From an uncultured Bacilli bacterium (GTDB taxonomy: Bacteria; Bacillota_I; Bacilli_A; RF39; UBA660), in the NCBI GenBank assembly GCA_934096605.1, contig CAKOMI010000041.1, positions 1 through 10,310 on the forward strand: DNA of 10,310 nt. The letters run 5' to 3'. The translations under genes and the position numbers were made by a program. Of this stretch, positions 1 through 6,726 are shown piece after piece (position 1 is the stretch's first letter; each line of letters starts with the position of its first letter). The notes below the pieces were generated by a model, which was not told the origin of the DNA, ran no database searches, and worked only from the letters and a program-made list of their open reading frames with translations.

Positions 1-3
1 TAA

Positions 4-1013
4 CTAATCTTCTTTATCTTTTAATACTTTTTCTACTTCGTTTATTAATTGCTCTTTATTAGGAATATAATACGTATATGTGGAAGTAAATAAGTTATTT
101 GAAATACCATTTAAAGCAAATTCCATCATAACATTATCTTTTTCGGTACATAGTATAATCCCAATAGGTTTATTATCATATTCATCATTTACTACTTGTT
201 CATAATAATTTAAGTACAAATTCATTTGTCCTAAATTTTCGGCTTTCAAATTATTCATTTTTAAATCTATTAAAACATATGACTTTAAAAACTTATTATA
301 GAAAACCATATCTACATAATAATTAGTATTATTAAGAGTTATTCTTTGTTGACTCCCAACAAACATAAAACCTTTACCTAACTCTAGTAAGAAATCCTCT
401 ATATGTTTAATTAACTTATTCTCCAAATCTTTTTCTAGTAATGGCTTTTGTTCTTTTATTCCTAAGAATTCAAATACATAAGGCTCTTTTATTAAATCAC
501 TTGGCTTTGCTAATACTTGTCCTTGTTTAGATAATTCTAAAACTTTTTCTTTATTTGGGTTACCATCAGAAAGTAATAACATTCATATAGCGATGTGTCT
601 AGTTGCCTTTGCAATTCCCTTACACTCCAATGAGCATTGATACATTCTTTTTCGTAGAAATTTTTTTTAGTATCATCTTTTATTATTATTAGCTCACTAT
701 AATGAGTCCAAGTTAAATCAGAACTTATTTTTTCAAAGTCAGGATATGTCTTATAAAAGATTCTCATATATTTAAGATTAGTGTAAGAATAACCTTTACC
801 TAAATATTTTGTCAATTCTTTAGACAGTCCTTTTATTATTTCTTTACCATATTCTAAACGATTATTATATTCATTCTCGTTTGAAACAATAATTCTACCA
901 ATATTCCAATAAACATAAATTATTTTATTGTTAATTTCTTTTGATAAATTATATTTCACTTCATTTACTAATTCAGTTATTTCATGAACCATTTTATTAT
1001 TTTCTTCTAACAT
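4..1013 (-). pseudogene. Frameshifted DUF1016/YhcG-type PD-(D/E)XK nuclease
   Basis: Two overlapping reading frames together give one YhcG-like protein. The first part (1013 to 582, 144 codons) holds the DUF1016 N-terminal region, with a YWNIGR motif, a YGKEIIKGLS stretch and the hallmark SVRELQRQ-SLYE segment. The second part (579 to 4, 191 codons) holds the nuclease domain: FMFVGSQQRI, YVDMVFY (catalytic Asp), VLIDLKMN (the D-X-K of the fold) and GQMNLYLNYYE. Between Glu of SLYE (582-584) and LLLSDGN there are only two bases (580-581) where family members have one codon, so one base is missing. Restoring it gives about 336 residues, the normal family length. Members of this family are predicted DNA nucleases, often in accessory regions; the exact role is not established. 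I see no slippery heptamer, so decay or a sequencing error is more likely than programmed frameshifting. AAAGGAAA precedes the ATG at 1013. Confidence 0.85.
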
Positions 1014-1027
1014 AATGTTTCCTTTCC

Positions 1028-1053
1028 AATTGGTCAGTCGCGACTGACCAATT
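1028..1053. repeat. Perfect 26-bp palindrome before the YhcG-type gene
   Basis: The half-site AATTGGTCAGTCG is followed directly by its exact reverse complement, with no spacer and no mismatch. It ends 14 bp before the ATG at 1013, just upstream of the AAAGGAAA ribosome-binding site. It is clearly richer in G and C than its surroundings. On the transcript it would fold into a stem of about 11 bp with a tight CGCG tip. Neither side carries a T-tract, so it is not a standard terminator. It could be an operator for a dimeric repressor, an RNA element, or a mobile or recognition site. Confidence 0.9.
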
Positions 1054-1190
1054 CAGTTAAGTGATTCAATGACATGCATTTTTATGTAAGTTACCAATGA
1101 TATTTCGTGTCATGCATGCCACTACTGATCAATGTCACTAACTTTAATATTGTAATATTATGCTAACACTTTAAATGCATCATTAATAAA

Positions 1191-1559
1191 TTATCTTTTG
1201 ACATTTTCAAAGTGTTTTCTTATAGCATTTGGATTATGTACATCTATTACAATATATTGTTTCATATTATTCTTAACAGCAGTTGCATAAATAATTGATG
1301 TTATTTTTAAAGTTAGCTCTGGTATATCTTCAAAAAAATAATCAGAAGATTACTTATAAAATTTTGATAATTCCTTAATATTTTTAAAGATATTGTTCTA
1401 TTTCGAAGCTCGTAGCCCTTGTGTGTATTTTTTTTAACACCAATTACTCCACATATTCTCTTTGAGATAAACTAAACTGCCTCTTAGCTTTGCCATGTGT
1501 TTACCAATAACAGTATTAATTGTAGCTTTTTCCCTATTTTCATTTACAATGCCATCATT
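1191..1559 (-). pseudogene. Decayed XRE-family helix-turn-helix regulator
   Basis: No intact gene remains, but pieces in different minus-strand frames line up as a Cro/C1-type regulator. In order they are IGKHMAKLR, then RQFSLSQREYVE in a second frame, then IGVKKNT-KGYE after a base is lost at the HTH turn, then FEIEQYL, then KNIKELSKFYK, then after an in-frame TAA SSDYFFEDIPEL and a C-terminal stretch ending HFENVKR and TAA at 1191-1193. LSQ-E-(V/L)A-xxGV-xxT-xxYE followed by a YLxxIxxLSKFYxxSxDYFF segment is the standard HTH_3 layout. At least three frameshifts and one or more stops show long disuse. The 5' limit given is approximate; no convincing start is left. The C-terminal part after the HTH is not recognised. 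Confidence 0.72.
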
Positions 1560-1565
1560 TCGTAA

Positions 1566-1785
1566 TTAATTATATTGCATATGGTGCAATTTGCTTATTT
1601 TTCTACACCCATCTATTTTATTACTTTTATATGTTGTTATATTATAATGGTTATTATTTAAACATAAGTGTTTTTTACATTCTTGTTCGGTTAATTTTAT
1701 AAATTTTTTGTTTTTTTAAGCATTCTATTATTTCTGATATTTTCAACACTTGTTTTAAAACTTTTTTCCCCTTCTTATAAAGCAT
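1566..1785 (-). pseudogene. Probable Abi-like (Abi_2/AbiF-type) N-terminal remnant
   Basis: An ATG at 1785 opens a frame reading VLKQVLKISEIIECLKKQK. With one frameshift near 1700 it continues as FIKLTEQECKKHLCLNNN, HYNITTYKSNKIDG and a stop at 1566-1568. The pattern I-E-x-LKK-(x)-F-x-L-x-E-x-E-xxKxxL-x-xNNxY-xxxxYKxN resembles the start of Abi_2-domain proteins linked to abortive infection of phage. The rest of such a protein (normally over 250 residues) is absent, because the XRE remnant follows directly. The assignment comes from the remembered family pattern and is tentative. That this is decayed coding sequence is more certain than its family. Confidence 0.42.
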
Positions 1786-1793
1786 TCTAGTAC

Positions 1794-1817
1794 AAAAAAC
1801 ACGTGCTAGACGTGCTT
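1794..1817 (-). terminator. Rho-independent terminator after spo0A
   Basis: Directly after the spo0A stop codon the minus strand reads AAGCACG, loop TCTAGCA, CGTGTTTTTT. That is a 7-bp stem (one G-U pair) running into a run of six U. It ends the pgk-tpi-spo0A transcript. Confidence 0.65.
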
Positions 1818-1818
1818 A

Positions 1819-2586
1819 TTATGAAAAGACAATTTGCTTTAAACGTAAGGCATCAGACAAAGTCATCATAAATTCTGAATTAGTAGGTTTGGCTCTGTCA
1901 TAGTCTATACTATGGCCGAATATTTTATTCATCATTTCATAATCGGCTCTATTCCAACTTATTTCAATCGCATGGCGAATGGCTCTTTCTACCCGTGATG
2001 GTGTTGTATTATAAAGGTTTGCAATTGCAGGATATATTTGTTTAGTAATACCACTTGTGACACCAGCAGATTTGTAAAGCATAAGTATTCCTTCTCTTAA
2101 ATATGCGTAACCTTTAAGCTGAGATGGAACACCAAGATAATGTAGAAGTTCAGTTACCTCTAGTTCATTTTCTTCCGTTATAATTAATTCTTTAACAGGT
2201 GATTTTTCAGCACTAGCAATAGATTTGATTCTTTTTTCTAAAGTTGGTAAGTTTACTGGTTTAATCATAAAATAGTCAACTCGGTAATCTTTAGTCATAC
2301 GAACAGCATAATCTTTTTGATAACTTGATAGTACAATTACTGGTTTGTTAATTTTTCGTTCTTTTAAATCTTCTAAAATTTCTAAGCCATCTTTGCCCGG
2401 CAAAATTAAATCAAGAAGAATGATGTCAATGCTTTCATTACTATTTTGCAAATAGTTTATTACCTCACTGCCATCACTAATGACATTTACTATGTCAATT
2501 GATACGTTGTCTTTGAAATACTTTTCTACACTACTCGTAAATTCCATACTGTCATCTACTACTAATGCATTAATTTTGGTTTTCAT
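1819..2586 (-). CDS. spo0A: Sporulation master response regulator Spo0A
   Basis: A 255-residue protein with a receiver domain (1-125) and the Spo0A-specific DNA-binding domain (about 142-252). The receiver has the acidic pair D11-D12, phospho-acceptor D59 in IILLDLILP, S87/S88 at the switch position and K109 in FMIKPVN. The effector domain carries the family hallmarks LHYLGVPSQLKGYAYLREGI, TKQIYPAIA, TTPSRVERAIRHAIE (recognition helix, 194-208) and KPTNSEFM. Phosphorylated Spo0A dimerises and binds TTGTCGAA boxes to switch on early sporulation genes. The start is set by AAAGGAG (2593-2599) ahead of the ATG. The gene is third in line after pgk and tpi, with a 98-bp gap and no terminator between. 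Perfect 0A boxes in that gap and in the end of tpi point to autoregulation. The divergent tail RLKQIVFS is short. Identity is very secure. Confidence 0.97.
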   Translation of the reverse strand: MKTKINALVVDDSMEFTSSVEKYFKDNVSIDIVNVISDGSEVINYLQNSNESIDIILLDLILPGKDGLEILEDLKERKINKPVIVLSSYQKDYAVRMTKDYRVDYFMIKPVNLPTLEKRIKSIASAEKSPVKELIITEENELEVTELLHYLGVPSQLKGYAYLREGILMLYKSAGVTSGITKQIYPAIANLYNTTPSRVERAIRHAIEISWNRADYEMMNKIFGHSIDYDRAKPTNSEFMMTLSDALRLKQIVFS

Positions 2587-2647
2587 TTTTGTTCTCCTTT
2601 TTCTAGTACCTCTAATACAACTACGTGATTACATCGTACCAAATATT

Positions 2648-2718
2648 TAGTCGAATTACCATAGGAGATTTTGTCGAACGGTGTCTAGTTTTGTATAGTT
2701 TTGTCGAATAAACTCGAA
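2648..2718 (+). promoter_or_regulatory. Phased Spo0A-box (0A-box) cluster upstream of spo0A
   Basis: Two perfect TTGTCGAA octamers lie on the plus strand at 2671-2678 and 2701-2708. Between and after them, exactly every 10 bp, are weaker copies: GTGTCTAG at 2681, TTGTATAG at 2691 and AACTCGAA at 2711. A further 7-of-8 match, TAGTCGAA, is at 2648-2655. Known Spo0A operators are tandem 0A boxes about one helical turn apart. The cluster lies 62 to 132 bp upstream of the spo0A start and overlaps the last codons of tpi (2685-2718). A possible -10 (TGTAAT, minus strand, 2628-2633) lies between it and the gene, but I find no good -35. Confidence 0.8.
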
Positions 2719-3419
2719 TTTTTCTTTTTTTCAATGTTTTTTATGACGTTTTTAATGTCTTTGGATAATGACCCAAGTAATAAACCATCTATATCTTTAC
2801 TAAAATAATAATCATTTATAGTATCTAAAGTTAAACCACCACCATAGTAAAATGGAAAATCATGATGATAATCTTCTTTTAGTTCCTGTTTCATAAATCT
2901 TAAAATGTTTTCTGTATCACTTAATAATAAGGGCTTACTTTGTCCTATTAGCCAACTTGGTTCATAAATAAACGTGATATTTTTATATTTACTTGCAGGA
3001 ACTTTAGATAAAATACCCCTTATTTGGTTTAAAAGTTTAGTAGATGTGTACTGATAGTTATAGTCCGTTTCTTTATCACTTAATATGACATACGCTTTCA
3101 TATTTTCTTTTAAAGCCATTTTTATTTTTTCAACTTTACTTTCATAAGAATCGTGCCTGTCAGCATGGCCAATAAGAGTCATATTAACATCAATACTTTT
3201 TAGAGATTTTGCAGAAACTTCACCAGTATGAAAAGCATCACTATACTTAGATATGTCTTGTGCACACACTTTATAGTTAGATGAGTGCATAAGAGTTAAA
3301 TATATATATGAAGGACAAATAATTAGGTTATCATATTCTATCTTATTTAGTTCTTCTTTATATTTTAGTATTTCTTGTACATTAAAACTCATTTTTAAAT
3401 TACAGATCAAGGGTTTCAA
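2685..3419 (-). CDS. tpiA: Divergent triosephosphate isomerase
   Basis: It interconverts dihydroxyacetone phosphate and glyceraldehyde 3-phosphate in cytosolic glycolysis. Catalytic positions are kept: N7 and K9 (NLKMS, for NWKMN), H85 (IGHADRH, for IGHSERR) and E153 (YEPSWLIGQ, for YEPVWAIGTG). DAFHTGEVSA, the phosphate loop YGGG (192-195) and DGLLLGSLS are also present. Changes from the consensus are Trp to Leu next to the Lys, Ser-Glu to Ala-Asp after the His, no CVGE motif (VILSDKE instead), and LGSLS for VGGAS. I place the start at TTG 3419-3417, 9 nt after a perfect AGGAGG, giving 244 residues. The frame also has an ATG at 3437, but that ATG touches the AGGAGG, and the ATG at 3392 would remove the catalytic Lys. 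It overlaps pgk by 20 bp. It is probably an active isomerase, though a degraded or specialised paralogue is possible. Confidence 0.88.
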   Translation of the reverse strand: MKPLICNLKMSFNVQEILKYKEELNKIEYDNLIICPSYIYLTLMHSSNYKVCAQDISKYSDAFHTGEVSAKSLKSIDVNMTLIGHADRHDSYESKVEKIKMALKENMKAYVILSDKETDYNYQYTSTKLLNQIRGILSKVPASKYKNITFIYEPSWLIGQSKPLLLSDTENILRFMKQELKEDYHHDFPFYYGGGLTLDTINDYYFSKDIDGLLLGSLSKDIKNVIKNIEKKKNSSLFDKTIQN

Positions 3420-4614
3420 TATTATCGTCCTCCTCACTAATGTTATCTAGGGCCGGAAGGGTTTCAGTGGCTAAATATTCAAGTGTTGCCCCTCCACCAC
3501 TAGATATATAGGTAAATTTATAGCCACAGCCAAAATTATAAGCACTAGAAGCTGCATCGCCACCACCGGCAACCGTGATTGCATTAGAACTAGTTATTAT
3601 ATTTAATAGTTCTTTTGTTCCGTTAGCAAAACGCATATTTTCATACATACCAACTGTACCATTTAGAAAAATTGTTTCAGAATTATTAATAACTGTCTTA
3701 TATTTTTCTAATGTTTTTACGCCTATATCTAAAATGATTTCATTGGGATCGATTTCATTAATCATTTTATATTTTATATAGTCTTTATCATAGGAAATAC
3801 CAACGATGGCATCTAATGGAAGCATTATTTTATCTTTATATTTTAAAAGCATATCTTGAACTATTTTAATTGTTTTATAGTTATTAGAAGAAAGAGATGA
3901 ACCTACTGAAAATCCTAAGGCCTTTAAACAGGTATTAGCAAGGCCACCACCTAGTAATAAATGTTCACATTTGGGTAATAGTTTTTCTAATAGTTCTAAT
4001 TTATCATCTATTTTAGCCCCACCCATTATGACTGTAAAAGGATGAATGGGATGGATAACTAGTCTATTTAACATACCTATTTCTTTTTGCATTAAAAAGC
4101 CAATACAACTTTCCATATATTTAGTAACACCATAGTTTGAGGCGTGGCGTCTATGGGCCGTGCCAAATGCTTCAGAAACAAAGACGTCGGCAAGACTTGC
4201 GAAAAACATACTTAACTGTGGGTCACAGCCACTTTCTAAATTACCTGGAACATCTAGGAATCTAGTGTTTTCAAGCATAAGTATTTCGCCACTATTTAAG
4301 GCATTAACTCGGTCTACTACTGGTACACCAAAGTTTTCATGAGAAAAGTAAACCTCTTTGTCTAATAGTTCCTTTAGTCTTTCAGCAACTATTTTTAAAG
4401 AATATTTCGATTTATCACTTTCTGTCTTTATTTTACCTAAATGACTTAAGATAATAATTTTACAATTTTCACTTAATAAATAACATATCGTTTCTAAAGT
4501 AGCCTTTATCTTAGAATCATCTAATATTTTGCCATCTTTAATAGGAACATTATAATCAACTCTTAAGAGTACCCTTTTATTTAACACGTCAGTATTTTGT
4601 AAACACTTTTTCAT
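3400..4614 (-). CDS. pgk: Phosphoglycerate kinase
   Basis: It transfers phosphate from 1,3-bisphosphoglycerate to ADP in glycolysis, in the cytosol. The 404 residues show both lobes in order. The N-lobe has RVDYNVP (18-24), SHLGK (57-61), ENTRF (115-119) and EAFGTAHRRHAS (148-159). The hinge and C-lobe have GGAKIDDK (198-205), GGGLANTCLKA (222-232), DIGVKT (296-301), NGTVGMYE (318-325, usually NGPMGVFE), AGGGDAASSA (349-358) and SSGGGATLEYL (371-381). The nucleotide-site Lys and Glu are kept, so activity is expected. The last 15 residues (DNISEEDDNIETLDL) extend beyond the usual LPG(V/A) end, and their codons carry the tpi ribosome-binding site. AAAGGGGTG lies 7 nt before the ATG, and a promoter at 4644-4672 opens the pgk-tpi(-spo0A) unit. 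Confidence 0.96.
   Translation of the reverse strand: MKKCLQNTDVLNKRVLLRVDYNVPIKDGKILDDSKIKATLETICYLLSENCKIIILSHLGKIKTESDKSKYSLKIVAERLKELLDKEVYFSHENFGVPVVDRVNALNSGEILMLENTRFLDVPGNLESGCDPQLSMFFASLADVFVSEAFGTAHRRHASNYGVTKYMESCIGFLMQKEIGMLNRLVIHPIHPFTVIMGGAKIDDKLELLEKLLPKCEHLLLGGGLANTCLKALGFSVGSSLSSNNYKTIKIVQDMLLKYKDKIMLPLDAIVGISYDKDYIKYKMINEIDPNEIILDIGVKTLEKYKTVINNSETIFLNGTVGMYENMRFANGTKELLNIITSSNAITVAGGGDAASSAYNFGCGYKFTYISSGGGATLEYLATETLPALDNISEEDDNIETLDL
3429..3434 (-). promoter_or_regulatory. Shine-Dalgarno AGGAGG for tpi, inside pgk
   Basis: A perfect AGGAGG on the minus strand lies inside the pgk codons for the acidic tail (EEDDN). It is 9 nt before TTG 3419. It decides the TTG start of the isomerase and implies translational coupling to pgk. 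Confidence 0.75.
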
Positions 4615-4643
4615 AAAGTAACACCCCTTTATCTTTCTCTTTT

Positions 4644-4672
4644 ATTATAACCAAATTATTATATTTTAGCAA
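4644..4672 (-). promoter_or_regulatory. Sigma-A-type promoter for pgk
   Basis: The minus strand has TTGCTA (4667-4672, 4 of 6 to consensus), a 17-bp spacer and a perfect TATAAT (4644-4649). The -10 ends 29 bp before the pgk ATG, leaving a short leader with the AAAGGGGTG ribosome-binding site. Confidence 0.6.
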
Positions 4673-4749
4673 TGTGTGTTTTAAAAGGTTGTGTCAAAGA
4701 ATTAAAGATAGATGCTTATATTTTAAGTAAATTACTATATTTATAAAAT

Positions 4750-4795
4750 AAAAAATAGTAACTAATTATCAATAAGTGAATTTCGTTACTATTTT
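4750..4795 (-). terminator. Hairpin terminator after the histidine kinase gene
   Basis: AAAATAGTAAC (4752-4762) is exactly complementary to GTTACTATTTT (4785-4795), an 11-bp stem around a 22-nt loop. On the minus strand the stem runs into six U and then more A/U. The loop is long and the stem AT-rich, so the terminator may be leaky. It separates the kinase gene (ends 4842) from the pgk promoter. Confidence 0.55.
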
Positions 4796-4841
4796 ATATG
4801 TTATTTTGTTTCATCGAAAGAACTTTTGATTTTTGATTTAA

Positions 4842-6047
4842 TTAATAATTAAAGAGCCAATACTTTATTTTAAAAGTTGTAAGGTTATCAGTAGTAGTTA
4901 CTTCAATAGTACCATCGTTTTTAGAAACTATTTCTTTAGCAAGAGATAAGCCTATGCCTACACTTTCCTTAGTATTATTTTTCCCCTTATAAAATCTTTT
5001 AAAAATATTAGGTAAATCTTCAGAGGCTATTTTATCACCATCATTAGATATATCTATTTCGTAAAACATTTTGTTTTTATGAATAGTTATATAAACTTTT
5101 TCTTTAGCGTGTTCAACAGCATTTTTCAAAATATTAGTTATAGCTTCTTTTTGCCAATGTTTATCACATAAAAGGGATATGTCTTCATTAGGAAAATTAG
5201 TTATTAAAGTAATATCTTTTAAATCTATTAAATTTTCTGTATCTTTAATAGAAGACTTAATGATATCTATTAATGAGTTTTCTTCATTATTAAAAATGAC
5301 AGTATTAGTATCAAACATAGATAATTTTAAAAGAGAATGGATTAGGAAATTCATGTTTTCGGTATTATGTTTAATAATCTCTAAAAATCTTTTATACTCT
5401 TCTTTAGTTATTTTATCATACCCTAAATTATCTAAAGATAGCATTATGGATGTAAGAGGTGTTTTTAATTGATGGGATATGTCTTCAAGGGATGTTTTTA
5501 GTTTTAATTTATCATTATCTAAATTAATTGTTGCTTCTTTTAGGGAAACCATTGTTTTATAAACTTCACTTTTTAGAATAGAAAAATCATTTTCTTTATA
5601 AGTAGACATATCTAGTTCATAATTACCTTTATTTATTTTTTGGATATCTCTTTCTATTTCTTTTAATTTTTTTAGTTGTTTTTTATTATTGATATAATTA
5701 ATAGTAATAATAGTTATTGCTAGAGTTATTATAATTAAAGAAATAATTAAAAGAGAAATACTTAGTATTTTGGTATTAGATTTAATAGATGCTTCTTTTT
5801 TTATATCAATATTATAAGCCTTTAAATTATCTTTAAGTGTGATATTTTCATCGTTTAATATTTTTATTATTTCTTCTTCAGTAACATTAGGATATTTTTC
5901 TTTGATAGTTGTTATTATATTATTTATAGTAATGTTATAGTTAGTATTATATTTTAAGTATGTTTGATATGTAAAGTATAGGCTTAATATTAAAAATATA
6001 ATAATTAGAGAAATATAAGTTAGTTTTAATTTTTGATTGTTTTTCAT
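4842..6047 (-). CDS. Membrane sensor histidine kinase (HisKA-HATPase)
   Basis: A 401-residue kinase with TM1 (about 11-29), an extracytoplasmic loop of about 65 residues and TM2 (about 93-118). A basic HAMP-like linker (119-175) follows, then a HisKA dimerisation domain with phospho-acceptor H192 in ISHQLKTPLTS, and an ATPase domain. The ATPase shows an N-box (NILKNAVEHA, 305-314), a G1 box (DISNDGD, 332-338), an F-box (IFKRFYKG, 348-355) and a G2 box (VGIGLSLAKEIV, 363-374). The ATG overlaps the TGA of the regulator gene (ATGA), with GGTGGA just upstream, so the two are translationally coupled. It presumably phosphorylates the adjacent regulator. It differs from BceS-type kinases, whose two membrane helices have almost no outside loop, so it may sense a ligand directly. 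The signal is unknown. Confidence 0.93.
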   Translation of the reverse strand: MKNNQKLKLTYISLIIIFLILSLYFTYQTYLKYNTNYNITINNIITTIKEKYPNVTEEEIIKILNDENITLKDNLKAYNIDIKKEASIKSNTKILSISLLIISLIIITLAITIITINYINNKKQLKKLKEIERDIQKINKGNYELDMSTYKENDFSILKSEVYKTMVSLKEATINLDNDKLKLKTSLEDISHQLKTPLTSIMLSLDNLGYDKITKEEYKRFLEIIKHNTENMNFLIHSLLKLSMFDTNTVIFNNEENSLIDIIKSSIKDTENLIDLKDITLITNFPNEDISLLCDKHWQKEAITNILKNAVEHAKEKVYITIHKNKMFYEIDISNDGDKIASEDLPNIFKRFYKGKNNTKESVGIGLSLAKEIVSKNDGTIEVTTTDNLTTFKIKYWLFNY

Positions 6048-6694
6048 TGTTCCACCATATAACCGATACCCTTAATTGTTTTTATAATGTTGGTATCTAA
6101 TTTTTCTCTAATTCTTTTTAAGTAAACAGTAACAGTGTGATCATCTACATCGTTACCAGTGTACTCCCAAATTAAATCAATTATTTTAGCACGACTAACA
6201 GTTTTATTAATATTCAAAAACAATAAATCAACTATTTTTATTTCTAATGGAGTTAAAGAAATACACTCTTTATTTTTATATATTTGCATTTTATTTTTAT
6301 CATAAGTAATATCCTTAATTATTATAGTATTTGTACTTTTAAAGCGTGATAAAACTTTATCTATTCTAGTTATTAGTTCTAGGGTTTTAAACGGTTTTGT
6401 TATGTAGTCTTCAGCACCTAGTTTTAAGCCTTTTACAATATCGTTTTCACTATCTTTTGCAGTTAGGAAGATGGTAGGGATTTGTTTATCCTTGATAATA
6501 TTAGCATACAAAGAGAAGCCTGTGCCATCTGGCAATGTTACATCAAGTAATATTATATTAGGAGTTTTAATACTTAAATATTTTTCTGTTTCTCTAATGC
6601 TTTTAGTATAGTCTATTATATAACCTGCTTTGCTTAGAGAATAACTTAAGCTTTCTATAATAGATGTATTGTCTTCTATTAATAAAATGTGCAT
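6044..6694 (-). CDS. OmpR/PhoB-family response regulator
   Basis: A 216-residue regulator. The receiver (1-117) has E7-D8, phospho-acceptor D51 in IILLDVTLPDGTGF, T78 in FLTAKD and K100 in YITKPF. The winged-helix domain (about 124-216) has LTPLEIKIVDLL, the recognition-helix region DDHTVTVYLKRIREKLD, and the closing wing motif IKTIKGIGYMVE. Such proteins bind direct repeats about 11 bp apart. A matching TTGTAAC repeat lies upstream of the ABC genes at 10075-10092. AGAGGTGAG stands 3 nt before the ATG. The gene has its own promoter in the 74-bp gap after the permease gene and overlaps the kinase gene by 4 bp. Target and inducer are inferred from context only. Confidence 0.94.
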   Translation of the reverse strand: MHILLIEDNTSIIESLSYSLSKAGYIIDYTKSIRETEKYLSIKTPNIILLDVTLPDGTGFSLYANIIKDKQIPTIFLTAKDSENDIVKGLKLGAEDYITKPFKTLELITRIDKVLSRFKSTNTIIIKDITYDKNKMQIYKNKECISLTPLEIKIVDLLFLNINKTVSRAKIIDLIWEYTGNDVDDHTVTVYLKRIREKLDTNIIKTIKGIGYMVEQ

Positions 6695-6726
6695 AAACTC
6701 ACCTCTTTATAAATAATTATAGTTAG

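Larger units (their letters stand above)
1014..1818. other. 805-bp stretch without intact genes
   Basis: This stretch holds the ribosome-binding site and 26-bp palindrome of the broken nuclease gene, then about 135 bp of AT-rich sequence with no reading frame I recognise (1054-1190). After that come the XRE remnant, the Abi-like remnant, and the spo0A terminator at its right edge. The 1054-1190 part contains a small palindrome (TAATATT, 2 bp, AATATTA, at 1145-1160) and two near copies of TGACATGCAT / TGTCATGCAT (around 1070 and 1110). I could not find a well-spaced promoter for the nuclease gene. Confidence 0.7.

Noticed and set aside
575..590. Programmed frameshift in the YhcG-type gene
   Set aside because: There is no slippery heptamer or stimulatory structure at the junction, and family members are normally one uninterrupted frame.
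1054..1190. Near-repeats around ATGCAT as an att site or CRISPR-like unit
   Set aside because: There are only two imperfect short copies, with no regular spacing and no associated genes.
2587..2684. A sigma-H promoter for spo0A
   Set aside because: I could not find the AGGAWWT and GAAT elements with proper spacing on the minus strand; only a TGTAAT stands out.
3575..3781. Plus-strand open frame inside pgk
   Set aside because: It is antisense to strongly conserved pgk codons, with no ribosome-binding site and no family resemblance.
4160..4342. Plus-strand open frame inside pgk
   Set aside because: It mirrors the conserved N-lobe of PGK on the other strand and shows no independent coding signal.
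4692..4697. Perfect TTGACA on the minus strand upstream of pgk
   Set aside because: No -10 lies 16-18 bp downstream; the TATAAT at 4644 is 42 bp away and pairs better with TTGCTA.
5179..5472. Plus-strand open frame inside the histidine kinase gene
   Set aside because: The kinase motifs fix the minus strand as coding; this frame is a shadow.
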